Shown: in pieces, positions 37,204 through 50,454 of the stretch | Numbering within the stretch: position 1 is the stretch's first letter | Layout: every line of letters begins with the position of its first letter | Source: Membranipora membranacea | Lineage: Eukaryota; Bryozoa; Gymnolaemata; Cheilostomatida; Membraniporidae | Reading direction: 5' to 3' | DNA length: 60,000 nt | NCBI GenBank assembly: GCA_914767715.1 | Contig: OU612068.1 | Coordinates: 498,001-558,000, forward strand | Notes under the pieces: model-generated | What the model was told of the DNA's origin: nothing | What the model saw: the letters and a program-made list of their open reading frames with translations, nothing else | Databases searched by the model: none | Program-made: the position numbers and the translations under genes

Positions 37204-38632
37204 TGGTTCTGATTCCATTAGGAGCCAATTGTGATAACAATTATAATGAGTGAAACTCATCATACTCCCTGAACAGTGAAGAGAGCAGCAGAAACATTAG
37301 GTCTGCTAAATTAGGATTATCAGTCTAACGACTTGGGAGAGATCTGACCCTGACACTAGCTATTTGAATGCAGACTGGAAACATCATTATTATTTTGGTG
37401 ATAATGAAGAAAGCTGCTTCTACACAACACATAGTGAGAAGATGGAGCCTTGACTGACTTCCAGAGAAAGCACATACCCAAATAATCCTTGTGTGGTATG
37501 TTTAGCTTGCAAGTTCAAATGAAGCATTGAAGGCAGTTCAAAATAGAGGTTACATAATATGTTTGCACTGATGAAAACAAAGTTTTACAATAATAAATTC
37601 TGTCTTTGCTACAGTGTTGAAAATGTTTATACTTCTAAAAAGATTATCTGCATTCTACCACGGAATCCTAAAGCTGTTGGGGGGGGCTCAGTCTTAGGCC
37701 AGCAGCAGCACCTCAATATTGTTTCATTGTGTGTAAGGATGATGAACAGAGAAAATTAATAGCAAATAATCAAATGATATTTATTATTGTTTTGATTTTT
37801 GAAGTGGTACTATTCCATAAGTGGGGCAATAAATAATGTTTTGCTAAAATTATTTTCTGATGCAGATTCTACAATATTTCTGCAGAACTAACTTGCAAAA
37901 GTTACTTGGCAACATTTAGCCAATCAAAATGGATTATTTTGACGATTAGCCAATGACAGTGCAGAGCATTTTTGTTTATAAAAGATGGCCGCCAACCATG
38001 AGGCTTGCTGCATCAATTCCAACAACACAGAGCATATGTCTATGATAATATCCACTGATTAAATTGTCACAACAGCAACTGGACACTGCTCTGAGCAAAG
38101 CTGAGGATTGGGTTTTGCTAGACAAACAGACTGAGCAGCAGGAAGCTACTGAATTACTCTGGATCAGAGAGATTAGCTACCATCATAATGCTTTATGATC
38201 ATGGGATATATATTGTGATAGAATGGAGAATGATGACAATAGAAATGAACATTCTTTCTATGCTCACAAAATCTGATATCTGAGATTTGCATAACAAAAC
38301 TAGTAGCTGCACAGAAAGCCCACACCAGGAAAAATGTGAGTGTTAAGATGAATGATTGTGATTTCTTACTTCACTTTCAGGTTTCAATGTTTTGTTTACT
38401 ACAAGTACATTTATTTGTTTATTTCATGAACATACTAGTGTTTCTTCTAGTACTAGTAGCCTATCCTCATCCCAGGTGTTTCAATGTGATGGTAGGTTAT
38501 CAATATTATTAGAAAATCAATAATTTAAAAAGATTGGGTTTATGTAAAAAAAATAGGTCTATGTAATTGTTGACCTTACTTTCAGCAAGGAGTAACTTGG
38601 CTATTACAGCTTGCTCCAGTCCAAATCACAGG

Positions 38633-38748
38633 CCTTCTGTAGTTGTTGCATGTCCAGTGGTCGAGTGCCCCAGTGGTCAAGGCCTAAGAGAGAAAAGGCC
38701 TCGACCACTGGGGCACTCGACCACTGGACTTGCACCAACTACAGAAGG
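38633..38748. repeat. Near-perfect palindrome, 52-bp arms
   Basis: The left arm 38633-38684 (ccttctgtagttgttgca, then gtccagtggtcgagtgcccc) is mirrored by 38697-38748, with a spacer of 12 bp (aagagagaaa plus border). Only a few arm positions mismatch. Confidence 0.9.
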
Positions 38749-40447
38749 ACTATGGTCCAAATCACTACATTTAAAGCATGCCAGTTACTCATCAGCCTTT
38801 TAATGCTAGTGGGACTGGATTGCTGTTACTACTAGCAAGGCGTAACACTGCTGTTAGCATTATTAGTAGTGTTAATGTGTTGTGATAGCAGTGTTATCAA
38901 ACTATCATTTATGTATTTAGAATGAAGATACATCTAGTAGTGATGATGACAACGGAAACAAGGCGACAGCTTGGTTACTATTTACTGTTCAGTGTTTATG
39001 AATTACAGATGCTCGATTCGTTTTTTTTTCAGCTGGCCAAGCGACTCAAGCTAATGAAATAGAGAGCTTAGTATTATATATTTGAAAATTCTGATGATGT
39101 GGCAAGAGAAGCACACTACCATCAAACACTATTCCAGGAAGACTTATGAAAGGTGAAGGATAGTTCAAAACCTTGAAAACTCTAGAGGAGTAAATAGTTT
39201 GCTGGAGGAGATGTTCACCATTTTACACACTCCTAAGACAGGTGACATTCAAGCCTTATTTCATTTAGACTCTCACCTCAGCTTGCCAAAAGTTAGTGCT
39301 AGCTAACATTAAGTCACCCATAAACTAGCTAAATCTCGCCAAATATTACTCCTCTAGGGTAACTGTAGGTTATTTCTGTAGTGTTATATCTATTTCAGCA
39401 TCTATGTTTTATTTAAAGAAGATTATACTTGTAAAATATGTGTAGGGTGATGTCATAGGTCTAAGCAGTTGACATCCATTACAAGAAAGCCATAACCCCC
39501 CTTCCTCCCCCCGTGTTTATATATCTACTCGCTTGTAATACGAATAACATATTCATCCAACAGATTTGTTTTGCAAGCTTTTTAACTTAGCTGCTAGATG
39601 TGATGTGAGATAGAATCATTTTTTGTTCAAAGGTTGTTCTACCTCCTGCTGTTAACTTGAGATCCAGTTATGCGATTATATTTCCGCTCCTTAATCTTGA
39701 GTTTCATCATTCTTTCAGTGATGCAGCGAAGGAGGAAGAACCACGCAAAAAAGCTTAAAATAACTATTCCGATCATAGATCATTGCCAAAGACTAAGAAG
39801 CACCAAATTTAACAAGACGACCAAGTACAAAAATACTCTGCATGCATTTGTGTCAAAGCATGTTTTCACATGAATTTTATATTCTTGATGTCCTTTGTTG
39901 CATGCCCACACGTTGACATAGGTCACATTGCAGGTATGTGTTTTACTGCTGTATATATTCATATGATACAGGCTTGTACCAATATCTACTTTCCAATTAG
40001 TCAATGAAGAGGATTTGTACCTTGAATGTATTTATAAATACTGGTTTTCACAGCAGGAAATACTCGTTTTTTTTGCTTTCTTTCTTGTTTACACAGGTCA
40101 TATTATTGTTGGTATTCACTTATTGTATTTTTATGTAACAATTTTATATATGTTTGTACATATATCTCACCTTCTAATTAGTCATTGACTGGATTTTTAC
40201 CTTGATAAAGAATGTATTATATTAATACAGGTTTTCGATGCATTTGATAAGCACATTAGTTCATCTTTCTTTGCTTTCCTTCAGCCTCTGTAGAAAGAAT
40301 ATGCACTCTGAGAGTTATGAACTTTACATAATTGGATTCGCAGCGAAATTCGGGTCTAGTTTCACTCAATTCTAGGTAACCCCAGAGAGATAATTATTAT
40401 TAAATGCAATTTTTTGATCACTCATTGGCAAGAAGTTTCTGGACTCT

Positions 40448-40927
40448 ACCTGTTTTTCACATCTTAACAGTTTTCCACATCTTAACTGGATCCACCCTGT
40501 CCCCATATATTCCCAATTCATAATTACACTGCTACCAGTTATTTTATATTAGGGTCTTCTTATAAAAAGATAATGAAAATCACATATGAAGTTTATTTAT
40601 CGCTGTTATTCTGGGAAGGTTGCGCAAAACCTATTTTTATGCCACAACTGTGTTTGAGGGGTGTCTACGATCTGACTGTAAAACGTCAATAGATGGATTT
40701 AGCAGTATGATATTTTCTCAAAAACCACTCAAGATTTACATGGAATTGATAAAAAAAATTTCAATGACGCCACATCATTCTATGATCTTTGCCGAAAGAA
40801 GTTAAATGGTAAAAACGCTCTATATACCCCCTTTTCCACGTTTCTTACTTGGATCCGCCCCCTTTTGCCCCATCTGTAAAATAGTACATATGCGCCATCA
40901 GAACGGCCATAAAAAACTACCCCAGAC
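40448..40927. repeat. Dispersed repeat, copy 1 (about 480 bp)
   Basis: Aligns in direct orientation with 41845-42307. Shared strings include cattacactgctacca-type, tttagcagtatgatattttc, tttcttacttgga and ggtacatatgcg/agtacatatgcg. I judge similarity at roughly 80 percent by eye. No coding function is seen. Confidence 0.75.
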
Positions 40928-41844
40928 AAAAGCGGTGGATGCTCATGTTTGAAGGCCGGTTTGCATTGATTGTACGCAATTGTGTGGATGCCTTCAATGC
41001 GACAATGGCAGGGACGACACTCAGCAAGATGAGTATGACCAAATTACCGATGATGAAGACCTTGACCTTTAAACTAGTATGAATTTGCATCCTTTCTTTG
41101 TTTTGTTTTAGCAGTGATACTTATGTGCTATTTAAAATAGCTATTAAATTCAAAATACATAATCAGATTACACGCTTAAAGTGCCTCGACCGGTATATAA
41201 GGGCCAGTCAATGTAAAGCGATCACCCAGCCATATCAAATTCAAATGGGGTTAGCAGCATTCAAATTCCTCCTGCTTTTTCGGAATTAAGAGGAGAAGCA
41301 GTGAATTATTTTTAATGGGAATCAGACAAGCTGATGCAGAATTGTGTGATACACATGCCCAATAAATTTTCATTCCAATAATGGAATTGGAAAGTGGTGA
41401 AAATATGACTGATGTCATACGAAATTGCCCAGTTCCGATGATTTCAAATCATCCGCTTCAAAATATGCAAGCTCTTATTGGTCAATTTTGACATTATGAT
41501 TTATGGTTTTAGAGGTTGCCTAGATACCGTTGTCAAGATTGAAATTGACCGTTGTAATTAAACCCTATAATCCCAAGTGTGATGAGCCAACACAACAATA
41601 GCTATATCATAGCTTCTATTCAACTTTATTTATGGGTGTCTGCGAATCACAATTTCTTATATAACACACTTGACCACTTGAGAACGCAACTTGGACTGGC
41701 TGTTAGAGGCGGAGACCAAGGCCATTCTCCGCCTCTAAATACATTGATCAGCCAATGGTTTTGCCTGTCACTTCACATGATTAATCCCCGTGCACCCCCT
41801 TCGATTCCTACCTCTTTAACCAGAATAAAACTTCATAAACGTTT

Positions 41845-42307
41845 ACCTGTTTTTCACGTCCCAACTGGATCCACCCCTTTCTCATATATTCTCAATTTAT
41901 TATTACACTGCTACCAGATACTTTATGATGGGGTCTTTTTATAAACAAATCATGAAAAATGACATGAGAAGTACATTTATCACTGTTATTCTTGCAAGCT
42001 TGCACAAAACCTATTATTATGCCGCAACTGTGTTCGAGGGGTGACTGCAATTTGTCTGTAAAACGTCAACCATTGGGTTTAGCAGTATGATATTTTCCCA
42101 AAAACTACTCAAGATATGCATAATATTGATAAAAAAAATTCAATGACACTGCTTCATTCTATGAACTTTGCCAAGAGAAGTTAAATTGCAAAAAACGCCC
42201 TTTTAACCCCCTTTTTCGTGTTTCTTACTTGGATTCGCCCCTTTTTGCCCCATTTGTGAAATGGTACATATGCGTCATCAGAACGGGCATAAAAAGCTAC
42301 ACCAGAT
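41845..42307. repeat. Dispersed repeat, copy 2 (about 460 bp)
   Basis: Direct-orientation partner of the repeat at 40448. The two are separated by about 920 bp that has no recognisable retroelement protein, primer-binding site or polypurine tract. An LTR pair is therefore possible but not supported. Confidence 0.75.
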
Positions 42308-43443
42308 ACAGTCTTCAATTTTCTCTGTTCAAGACACTTACACAAATGTAATTTTTAGAGCCTTTTATGTATAGCCGCTGCTGGCCTATCTGAGCCCATT
42401 GACAATGAAATTTGTAATTGCAAAATTAAAGATCTGATCAGATCCGGTTTTATTTGCTGCAGGTTTGCTCTTGGGTTTCTTTGGAGACGTTTTGGCTCTT
42501 CACCAATACACTCTATTGAAGAGGCTCATACAAAATACATGAGTCGAAGTTTGAGTTCCAATCCTTGCTTCTACTGAGAGATTTGCCTTCAGGTTTGGTC
42601 ACTTGGAGTGAATTGAAAGGTTACCGGATTAAACTAACTATACCCAGAAATATCAGGTAGTCTAGCTAATATACCACAACTGGATCTCATCTCTCTTGTA
42701 GTCTTAGTAAGGCCTAAGTCAAGAGCAAGGAGTCTTGGGAGGGACTGAGTGATAATAATTCAAGCAACGATTGATTAATGATTGATTTGAGTTATAGATT
42801 CTAATGTTACTTTCTTCTGAAGCATCAACTGAGATCACAGAAGACATTAAATTTTTTCCAAGAAGGGTCATCCATAAATTTCAATGACTTAAAGTAGCAC
42901 TAACAACTATGTAACATTGTAATATCTGTTAGTTAATAATACATAATATATATATATATCCAAGAACCAGGACCACACAGGCTCTGATTACAAAGTTACT
43001 TACAGCACAATCCAGATATCTTAAGTGAGACCGGGTTGGTTATTTGTCCATTTCAATTAAATTCTGCAGCAGATTTGTGAGTTTTCATAGCCAAACTGTG
43101 AGATGCAGTGCGGTAGTAGCAAATGATGAAGAATTAGTTGAAGAAAGTTGTATAAACTCAAAAACATCCACTTTGTGTCAGTTTAGTTGCTAATATATGT
43201 GTATCAGATAGGGTACTATTTTCGAGCAATCACTATCAGTTACACAAAATCAAACAAAAATTATGAGGATACTTTTCACTTAGATCTTAGAAACAGACGA
43301 GGATATTATTGTTATTCATTCTTTTGTTACTGTTACAAGGCCCTATATAGTAGGGTGCTGTTATCACTGACTGTATTATCACGTATTGTACCAGGAATCG
43401 GGAGGAAACCAGGAGCGGTTGACCTTGACCTTATAATACTAAC

Positions 43444-46400
43444 ATGGTGAGAATTACTGAGCAGCTGGTGAGGAAGAGGGCGGAGCATAATGAGCTGCAG
43501 ATATCAACATTAGAGGAGTTGTCTCTACATCAACAGGATATAGAGAAAATAGAATATCTCGATAAATGGTGTCGAGATATGAAAATCTTATATCTGCAGA
43601 GTAACCTTATTGATAAAATAGGTAAATAATGTGCTCAGATTATAGTTATACTATTTCACATGATCTTGGTATAATAAACATTTCCATAACTCCTTTGGCC
43701 CGGGAGACTCAATGCCAACAATGAACTAATGGTTTAGTTCATTGATGCCAATGAGATTAACATACTATCATAAATGAACCCAACAGATATCTGTCATATA
43801 ACTGCATATAGCCGCCATTACTGTTTGCTCAGTAAAATTTCATGTTTTTCAGAAAATGTTTCTCGAATGAAGAAACTTGAATACCTGAATTTGGCTTTGA
43901 ATAACGTCGAGAGAATAGAAAATCTAGAAGGCTGTGAATCGCTGAAAAAATTGGATCTAACCGTGAACTTTGTGGGAGAGCTGACAAGCATTTATTCACT
44001 CAAGGTTTGATCCGACAGATTTAGCTAGCCTTTCTGTCCACATGATCTAAAGATCCGTATGTTGAGAGCTGTAGTTGTGTACTATCACATGAATACTTGT
44101 GGTCTATGGAGAGTAACTCTAGCCTTCTAAATCAGAACAATACCTCTCCTTCAGGTACATAACTCTGAGGATGTTAGACCAACAAGGGTTGTCTTAAAAT
44201 CTTTAGAAAATATCTTAAGAAAGCACCTTATACTTTATTTCTTTAGGATTTGGTGTTTCTAAGAGAATTATACCTCACCGGTAACCCGTGTGTAGAGTTT
44301 GAGGGATACAGAGATTATGTGATTGCTACCTTGCCCCAACTAGAGAGACTCGATGGTCTCGAGATTGAGAAGTCTGAGCGGATAAAGGCGGTACAAAGCT
44401 ACACAAAGCTCAAGAAAACTATCGATATACAAGAGTCTGCTTATTTTCTGAAAAGAGTGAGTATCTCAGCCCCTATATCATTCATATTGAGAGTCTCTAC
44501 CTCGGATGTACCGCATCAGGTTAACATCACTACATATAATTTCCAAGGAAATGTTTGAAGTCATAGATATTTGACATTATCATCCTGACTGGGCTGAGTA
44601 CTGAGGCTGAGTACACTGTTAGTAGAATCAGGGAGTTTGAGGATGAGATATACCCTCCCACCTCCCAAACTCCCTGATAGAATCAGGGAGGACACAGAGT
44701 CATTGACAGTTCTAGAAGGGTCACCTCCCCACTAAAATCTTTCTATTACAATCATTTAATAAATATTTTGAATATTTCGAGATTGCAATAAGTTGTTGTT
44801 ATGATATTATCAGTGAGTTTATGATGGACACGGCTTAAATTTACTCAGGAACTAGAAAAACAAGAAGAACAGAGAAAAACAGAGCAGAAAAACAAGCCAG
44901 GTTTTGATGGCCGCTGGTACACAGATATAAATGAGAAAGACAAATCGACAAAAACAAAGGATGAGAAAGGTGATGGTGATGATGAGGCCGCATGGGAGAA
45001 GGAGAAAAAGGAATTCTGGGAAGAGCCAACATCCTACACTCCCGAATCTAGAAAACAGGTTTGTAGAATATTCCCAATGATTGATAACCACTTATTCTAT
45101 GGTTCTTTTCTCATCAAAGAGAAACCATTTCCTGAGTGAATTTCATGAGGAACCATATGAGGCACTAACAGTTACCCTTTACCCATTTAATCACTCTGAG
45201 GTATGTAAATATTTACTCTAGGTGGTATATAAGCAGAAGATTGTAAACACATTCGCTGCTCGGCTGTAAGTATTTGTAGAGTAGGCTGTTAATGAACTAA
45301 TCGATATAATTGATTATTTGTCAGCTAGCCGCTCTTCGTCTTATATCGTTAGTTATAGTTGACTTTATGAGCCAGCCATGAATATCAATTCTCAGTAAAA
45401 ACCCCTGGGTTGGCCCAAGAGTGTAAATACACATTTATGCATGGCCCAAGCTACACATAGTGACATCTGACTATTCGTTATTTCCAGCTTCATGACCATC
45501 TGAAGAAAGCCAGAGAAAGAGACGAGAAATCATCAACAGAGCCAGAGCAGAAAAAGGAAAGGCGTCTTTTCAACGAGGAGGATGGTCTGTTATTTATCCT
45601 TAAAATTCACAGCTTTGTTGCTTACTTCTCAAATCTTTCAATAATATGTGTTGGCCATCACCCTAACTTTTAGTGTCTCTTGATGATATATTATATATCT
45701 TGTACCATGGCATCTAATACCAAAATGGAGTCAGTAGCTCACTCTACAAATGCTCTTCTATGCCAAAACTCGCCATTATTATTATTTACTCACTTTCATC
45801 CTTTTCATATCTGATACTTGGATGATAACATTATTTTTCACACACCAGGACGTCCACTGAATGTGAATGAAGCTAAAGTGGACTTCACAATGACCGATGA
45901 TGAGCAGAATAACCAGTTTATCCTTGACATCATGGCCTTTAAACACATGGATACCTCGCTGATGGATGCTGATGTTCATCCTACCTATGTCAGAGTAATC
46001 CTAAAGGGCAAGGTAATGGAATCAGTAGATTGTGTTAAAACGCAGAGTTTCTCCCCATGTCTTAATAAGGAGTTGTCCTCTTTTAAGACATGGGGAGAAA
46101 ACTGTGCTGAAGTGTGCTAAACAGTGGCTTAATCAGAGCAGGATTTAAGATAAATTTGTCCCAAGCTAAACTGCCTGATCAGGGCTAATTACAATAATCA
46201 CCAGAACATTAAATATTGTAGTGAGAGTGAGAATAACATGACATTCCAAAGTATTGCTCTATGTTTTAGACTTTCCAGCTTTGCTTGGATGAGGAGGTAA
46301 AACCCGATACAAGTAAAGCACAAAGGTCAACAACTACAGGGAACTTAGTGATAACTATGCCAAAAGCTAAATCTGTAATAATCCAACCGAACTCAAGCAC

Positions 46401-46635
46401 CAAAAATAGAATCGGCAGTGACTCAGACAAAAATCAGCAGTGTTGTTTGAGTAACAGAAGTAAACGTGAGACTCTGGAGGTCGATCCAACTAAACATACA
46501 ATGCCAGATATTGGTAATATAGTTAAAGAGAAGGTTATCGTACCTCCTTTAGGTTCTGTCAGTAAAAGAGTAGTAAAGGAAAGAGAGAACAGCGCTGGGT
46601 TTATTGATGACCCTGATGTTCCTCCGCTTGAATAG
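43444..46635 (+). CDS. DNAAF11: DNAAF11 (LRRC6 / tilB) dynein-arm assembly factor
   Basis: Cytoplasmic factor needed to preassemble axonemal dynein arms for motile cilia. Exons: 43444-43621, 43853-44004, 44247-44456, 44849-45058, 45488-45584, 45849-46012, 46270-46635. All are GT-AG with consistent phases, giving 458 aa, close to the human protein (466 aa). Leucine-rich repeats span about residues 20-130 ([62 protein letters not shown]), followed by an LRR cap ([16 protein letters not shown]). A charged coiled-coil stretch carries the hallmark [14 protein letters not shown]/p23-like domain lies at about 283-370 ([20 protein letters not shown]). The C terminus is the family ending ([25 protein letters not shown]). 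The start is the only ATG matching the family N terminus ([15 protein letters not shown]). This is a confident orthologue. Confidence 0.97.
46048..46100. repeat. Perfect 18-bp-arm inverted repeat in DNAAF11 intron 6
   Basis: The arm tttctccccatgtcttaa (46048-46065) has an exact reverse complement at 46083-46100, with a 17-bp spacer. It starts 35 bp after the exon-6 donor. Confidence 0.85.
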
Positions 46636-46809
46636 ACAATGATGAAAATGTGTAGGTATTAGAATCATGATTTTTGTACATAGAGTAATTTTAAACATAT
46701 TTATGCGCATGGTGTTATGTTGGACAGGGAGTTTTTATCACACTATAACACTCGCTAGGCCCACAAAGGTGATTGTATACTTCAGTGACAGACAGAATTG
46801 AAATCATAT

Positions 46810-46815
46810 AATAAA
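46810..46815 (+). terminator. AATAAA, likely DNAAF11 polyadenylation signal
   Basis: This canonical hexamer lies 175 bp past the DNAAF11 stop codon, before the convergent TPR gene. Confidence 0.5.
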
Positions 46816-47181
46816 ACAGGCTATAAAATGGGAATTTGTTTGTGAATATAATGATTATAAAACAAGAACAATGTGTATCTTACTCACTAACACAACCTAA
46901 GTCATAATCACGTTTTGAAAAAAAAAAGAATTATAGCTTGACATGACACGTGACTACATAGATAATGTTGATAACATTGCCACATAGGCTTCAGAATATT
47001 GCTAGGAAATTCAATGTATAGGACTTAATAAAGTTATTGTTTCCAGAAACATACAGACATAACAAATGAAACCTCTTACCCAACTCTTCAAGAAGGTAAC
47101 AGAAGACATGGACTAGCCAGAGGAATTTTATCTCACTGTTTGAATAAATCAGTTTTACTGCTCACATAATGGCTGATTTAA

Positions 47182-50100
47182 TCAGACCTTTTGTGGCTTC
47201 AAAACACCTGTCACCCCTCCCCAGAGCTTAAAATTGATAAACATCTCAGCTGCTATCAGTAGTGATAACCTCACATCAGGTGTTATGTCCCGTATAACCA
47301 GTCTGAATGCCCTAACATACTCATCATGGGACGGTGACAGGAACTCGGTCGGGTTCAGCATCGTGCCAGAGCTGATACATCTCTTCGTCCAAGATTTAGA
47401 GTAGAGCTTGCCTAATGCTAGATGAGTGCCTGCTATTTTAGTGGTTGAGAATTCAGTGAGAGCAGGCAGTATATGCAGAGCGAACTTGTAACACTTAATA
47501 GCTGACGGGTACTTGCCCGATTGCTCGTATATTTCGGCGAGACGTAAATTGCATTCATAAACCGTGTCTCGATGAGCCTTGTCGTTCATGTTTATTTTAA
47601 ATTGTAAACCTTTATTTAGATGACGCGTAGCTCCATCATATTCTCCTTTGTATATGTGAAGTTGGGCAATGTCAGAATGGCATCTTGCCATTTCGGCCTG
47701 CAGATACTCATGATTAGCAATTGCATTATAAGTGGCAAGAGCTGTGTCCAGATGTTTTTTTGCCACGGTCCATTTCTGCTGGAACATAAGGGCACAGGCT
47801 ATTCTGCGATGGAGGTCTGCAATCCGCGGATCATTAGAAGGGAAGGAATTCTCCGCAGATGCCAAAGCCATCCTGTAGTATTTCTCACAATCAAGGTAGT
47901 TGCCTTGTTCTTCAGAAGCAAGCGCCTGGCTTATATGGATTTGGTCTACGTTGTTACTTGGACTGCTTTTGAAATATTGCTGGGCCTTTGTTTGATATTC
48001 GAGAGCTTTTTGAGGTTGACCTAGGCCATAGTAGACATTTCCGAGGGCATGATAAAGCAGACCAGCTCCTGACACAGCTGAGTTTTTGCCGTAAAGCTCC
48101 TGGTTTATTTCCAAGCTCTTTATCAGTAAATTCTCTGCTCGCTGGTATTGTTTAGCATCAGATAACACAGATCCTTTGTTCTGGTAGAATGCTGCCTTGA
48201 AACATTTACTCCCATTGCGAATGTACTTGTCTATAAGGGGTGCTTTCTTCATATGAGCACGCCAAGATTTGTCGAAATATTCTTCAGCCTTCTCCAAGTT
48301 GTGCATAAGTCGTCCATAGAACATTCCTGCGTGAAGATAAACTTCTTCAATGAAGATGAAATTGTGTGGAAGTTTATCCAGTAGATCATCAAAACCTCTT
48401 TTAGCTTCTGCTGTGCTGCTCTGTTGGGCGTATCCTGTTGCCGACTTGTATTTCCAATAAATAAGAGCTGTTCGGTTAAACTCGTCAGCGTTTTCCATTA
48501 TACCCAACTCAGCTATGATCAACTTGACAGTATTCTGGAATTTCTCCCACTGGCGAAAGAAAAGGTAGCTGTGTGCCAACCGGACATAATCAGCCAGAGT
48601 TTTGAATTCAAGATTCTCAAATATTTCGATAACCTCACCGTAGTTTTCAGAGTAAAAGTTAATGGACGCTGCAGCTCTTCGATTGTCATACATGATTTCA
48701 TTTTGAAGACTCCCAAGGACGTTATCTAAGCCGCTTTTCATCAGATACTGCTTAACGGGTATCATATGTAAGCTCATGTGTAATACAAGGGGCTCAGGCA
48801 TGTGCCACAAACTAGTGCAAGCGCCACCAGCTACAGTATTAGGAAGAGCTTTTAAAAATGTCATATCTTCATTCTGAGAGTCATGGTACAAATATGCAGC
48901 TGTGCGTATGTACAAAGCAGATGCCAGTAGAAGATAAAGACAGCTATGAAATGCTCTTGAGAGGAGACCCTTATGAAGGAGCATGTCCAGTGTTTGCCAT
49001 GATGTGCTACTCTCTATGTTGTAGAATATCTTCAAATTGTAAGTTAGAATGGAGGGAAATCGGTAGATGGCAGATTTGAGATTTGCACGATAGAATGCCA
49101 CTAGAAGTTGAATTTGAGGCAGAAAATCATAGTCCTTTATATCCTGCTGCATCATTTTCAGATTGATTTCTTTCCTGGCCTCATTAACAGGCAGTTTTAT
49201 TTGTTGACACTCAAATTGTTTTAACAGAGTTGTCTCCCCGTACAGACTAGCTGTATGCGCAAGCATAGCTGTGAAGTCTCCTTTCAGTGACTCTTTAGGA
49301 TGGGGGTTATCCAGGACCAACCTGTATTTCTCTACTAGCTCGTCCACAGTCAGTATGAACTTATTTTTCTGCTCTATGGTTCCGTTACCAGTTGGGATGT
49401 TGCCAGCTTTAGCTTGCAAGCCATCGATCTTGAAACCGTTCATGCCGTTGTCCTTGAACTCTTTCAGTTCCTTGATGTTCATGTACTTCAGCTTAGTTTC
49501 TTGCAGGTTGCCGATCACGAAATAAATACTCATTGCTAGAAGTTCAAAGTATTCTAATATATCATCCGTCTTTTGTTCGACTAGGAACATAAACTCTAAA
49601 TCTGAATATGGTGTTGCTTCGCCTTTAGCCATCGATCCGAGGGCAACTGCTGTGAACTTACATGGTGGTCTGTCATTGGTCATTATGTCAACACAGTGCT
49701 GTATGATTTTACCAGTGAAAACTTTCATTCTTGTGTTTGTTGTGATAGTTTGTTGCTTAATCATCTCACAAAAAGTTTTGTTATTTTCCTTGTTGTAAAC
49801 ACAGTCAAGCCGTTCAGTATTACAGTTCCAGGCGTTGATAACTCTTGTAGCCTTAGTTACGTTTGTACGTGAGGAGTTCCGTATGAATTCTAATTCTGCC
49901 TTCAACTCTTTGCACAGTTTCTGTTGCTGGCCCATGGTCGTGGAGACTCTGCCCTCCCAGTACATTTGTTGAAGGTCAAAAGCAGCTTTTCTCCAGTTTT
50001 CAGCCGGTCCAGCAGATCTGTGCGAGCACGCGTTGTACAGAGTGTGAGCCTGTAACAATATATAAGAGCTGTTAGTTGTGTGAGTAAATATTCCTTTTTC

Positions 50101-50454
50101 TGTATGGTCTGCTCTAAAAATGATGTTCGTGCATAGCAAATTCACATAATGTAATTGAATGGATGCATGATTTATAGGATTTGATGTCCAAAGGCTGTGG
50201 GTAAAGTTCTAACTTATTGACTTCTGGGAAACTGAATGCTGGATAGTGCTCACATCAGCTCAGATACTTTCTTATCCCTAGATAACCTAGAAACTGCTGG
50301 TCAAATGTAAGTTACATTTTTGCTAGTGACTTCACTTGTCCTTCTCTTAACATACCTTGAGTAGATCATCCCAGTTCTGTCTCGGATTCACCTTACACTT
50401 ATCCCTGTACTGATCAGCTAGACCTGACAGCAAAGTCACCTCAGACTTAGACAT
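47182..50454 (-). CDS. Nucleotidyltransferase-like plus TPR repeat protein
   Basis: Exon 1 is 50454-50356 (33 codons, starting MSKSEVTLLSGLADQYRD). Exon 2 is 50049-47182, almost the whole 988-aa protein in one exon. An AG at 50465 just before the ATG suggests an intron in the 5' UTR. At about residues 170-200 there is a polymerase-beta-type nucleotidyltransferase motif (LGSMAKGEATPYSDLEFMFL: GS, then D-x-E), resembling GlnD/DUF294-like domains. The last 400 or so residues are tandem TPR/Sel1-kinesin-light-chain-like helices (AEEYFDKSW, ALEYQTKAQQYF, DCEKYYRMALASAE, AIKCYKFALHILP). No signal peptide or membrane segment is clear. Substrate and pathway are unknown; a third catalytic acid was not identified, so activity is uncertain. 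A single-exon body of this length contrasts with its intron-rich neighbours and could mean a retrocopy origin or an unusual family. Confidence 0.9.

Larger units (their letters stand above)
36683..43443. other. Intergenic region between divergent ninein and DNAAF11
   Basis: I find no exon with a recognisable product. It must contain both promoters. The ninein start is at its left edge; an AG acceptor lies some way upstream of the DNAAF11 ATG, but a 5' UTR exon cannot be proved. It holds a foldback element (37091), a 116-bp palindrome (38633), two diverged direct repeats (40448, 41845) and a short TATA-plus-ATGGCCGCC motif at about 37977-37993. Confidence 0.6.

Noticed and set aside
38567-38835. 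Overlapping forward open frames at 38.6 kb
   Set aside because: They are created by the palindrome, and the peptides mirror its two arms.
41579-41944. 121-residue open frame
   Set aside because: No domain and no splice support. It runs into the dispersed repeat and includes a 13-bp hairpin.
40448-42307. LTR retrotransposon
   Set aside because: No gag/pol peptide, primer-binding site or clear target duplication, and the repeats are strongly diverged.
47620-49525. Plus-strand open frames opposite the TPR gene
   Set aside because: Shadows of the long minus-strand coding exon, with no family resemblance.
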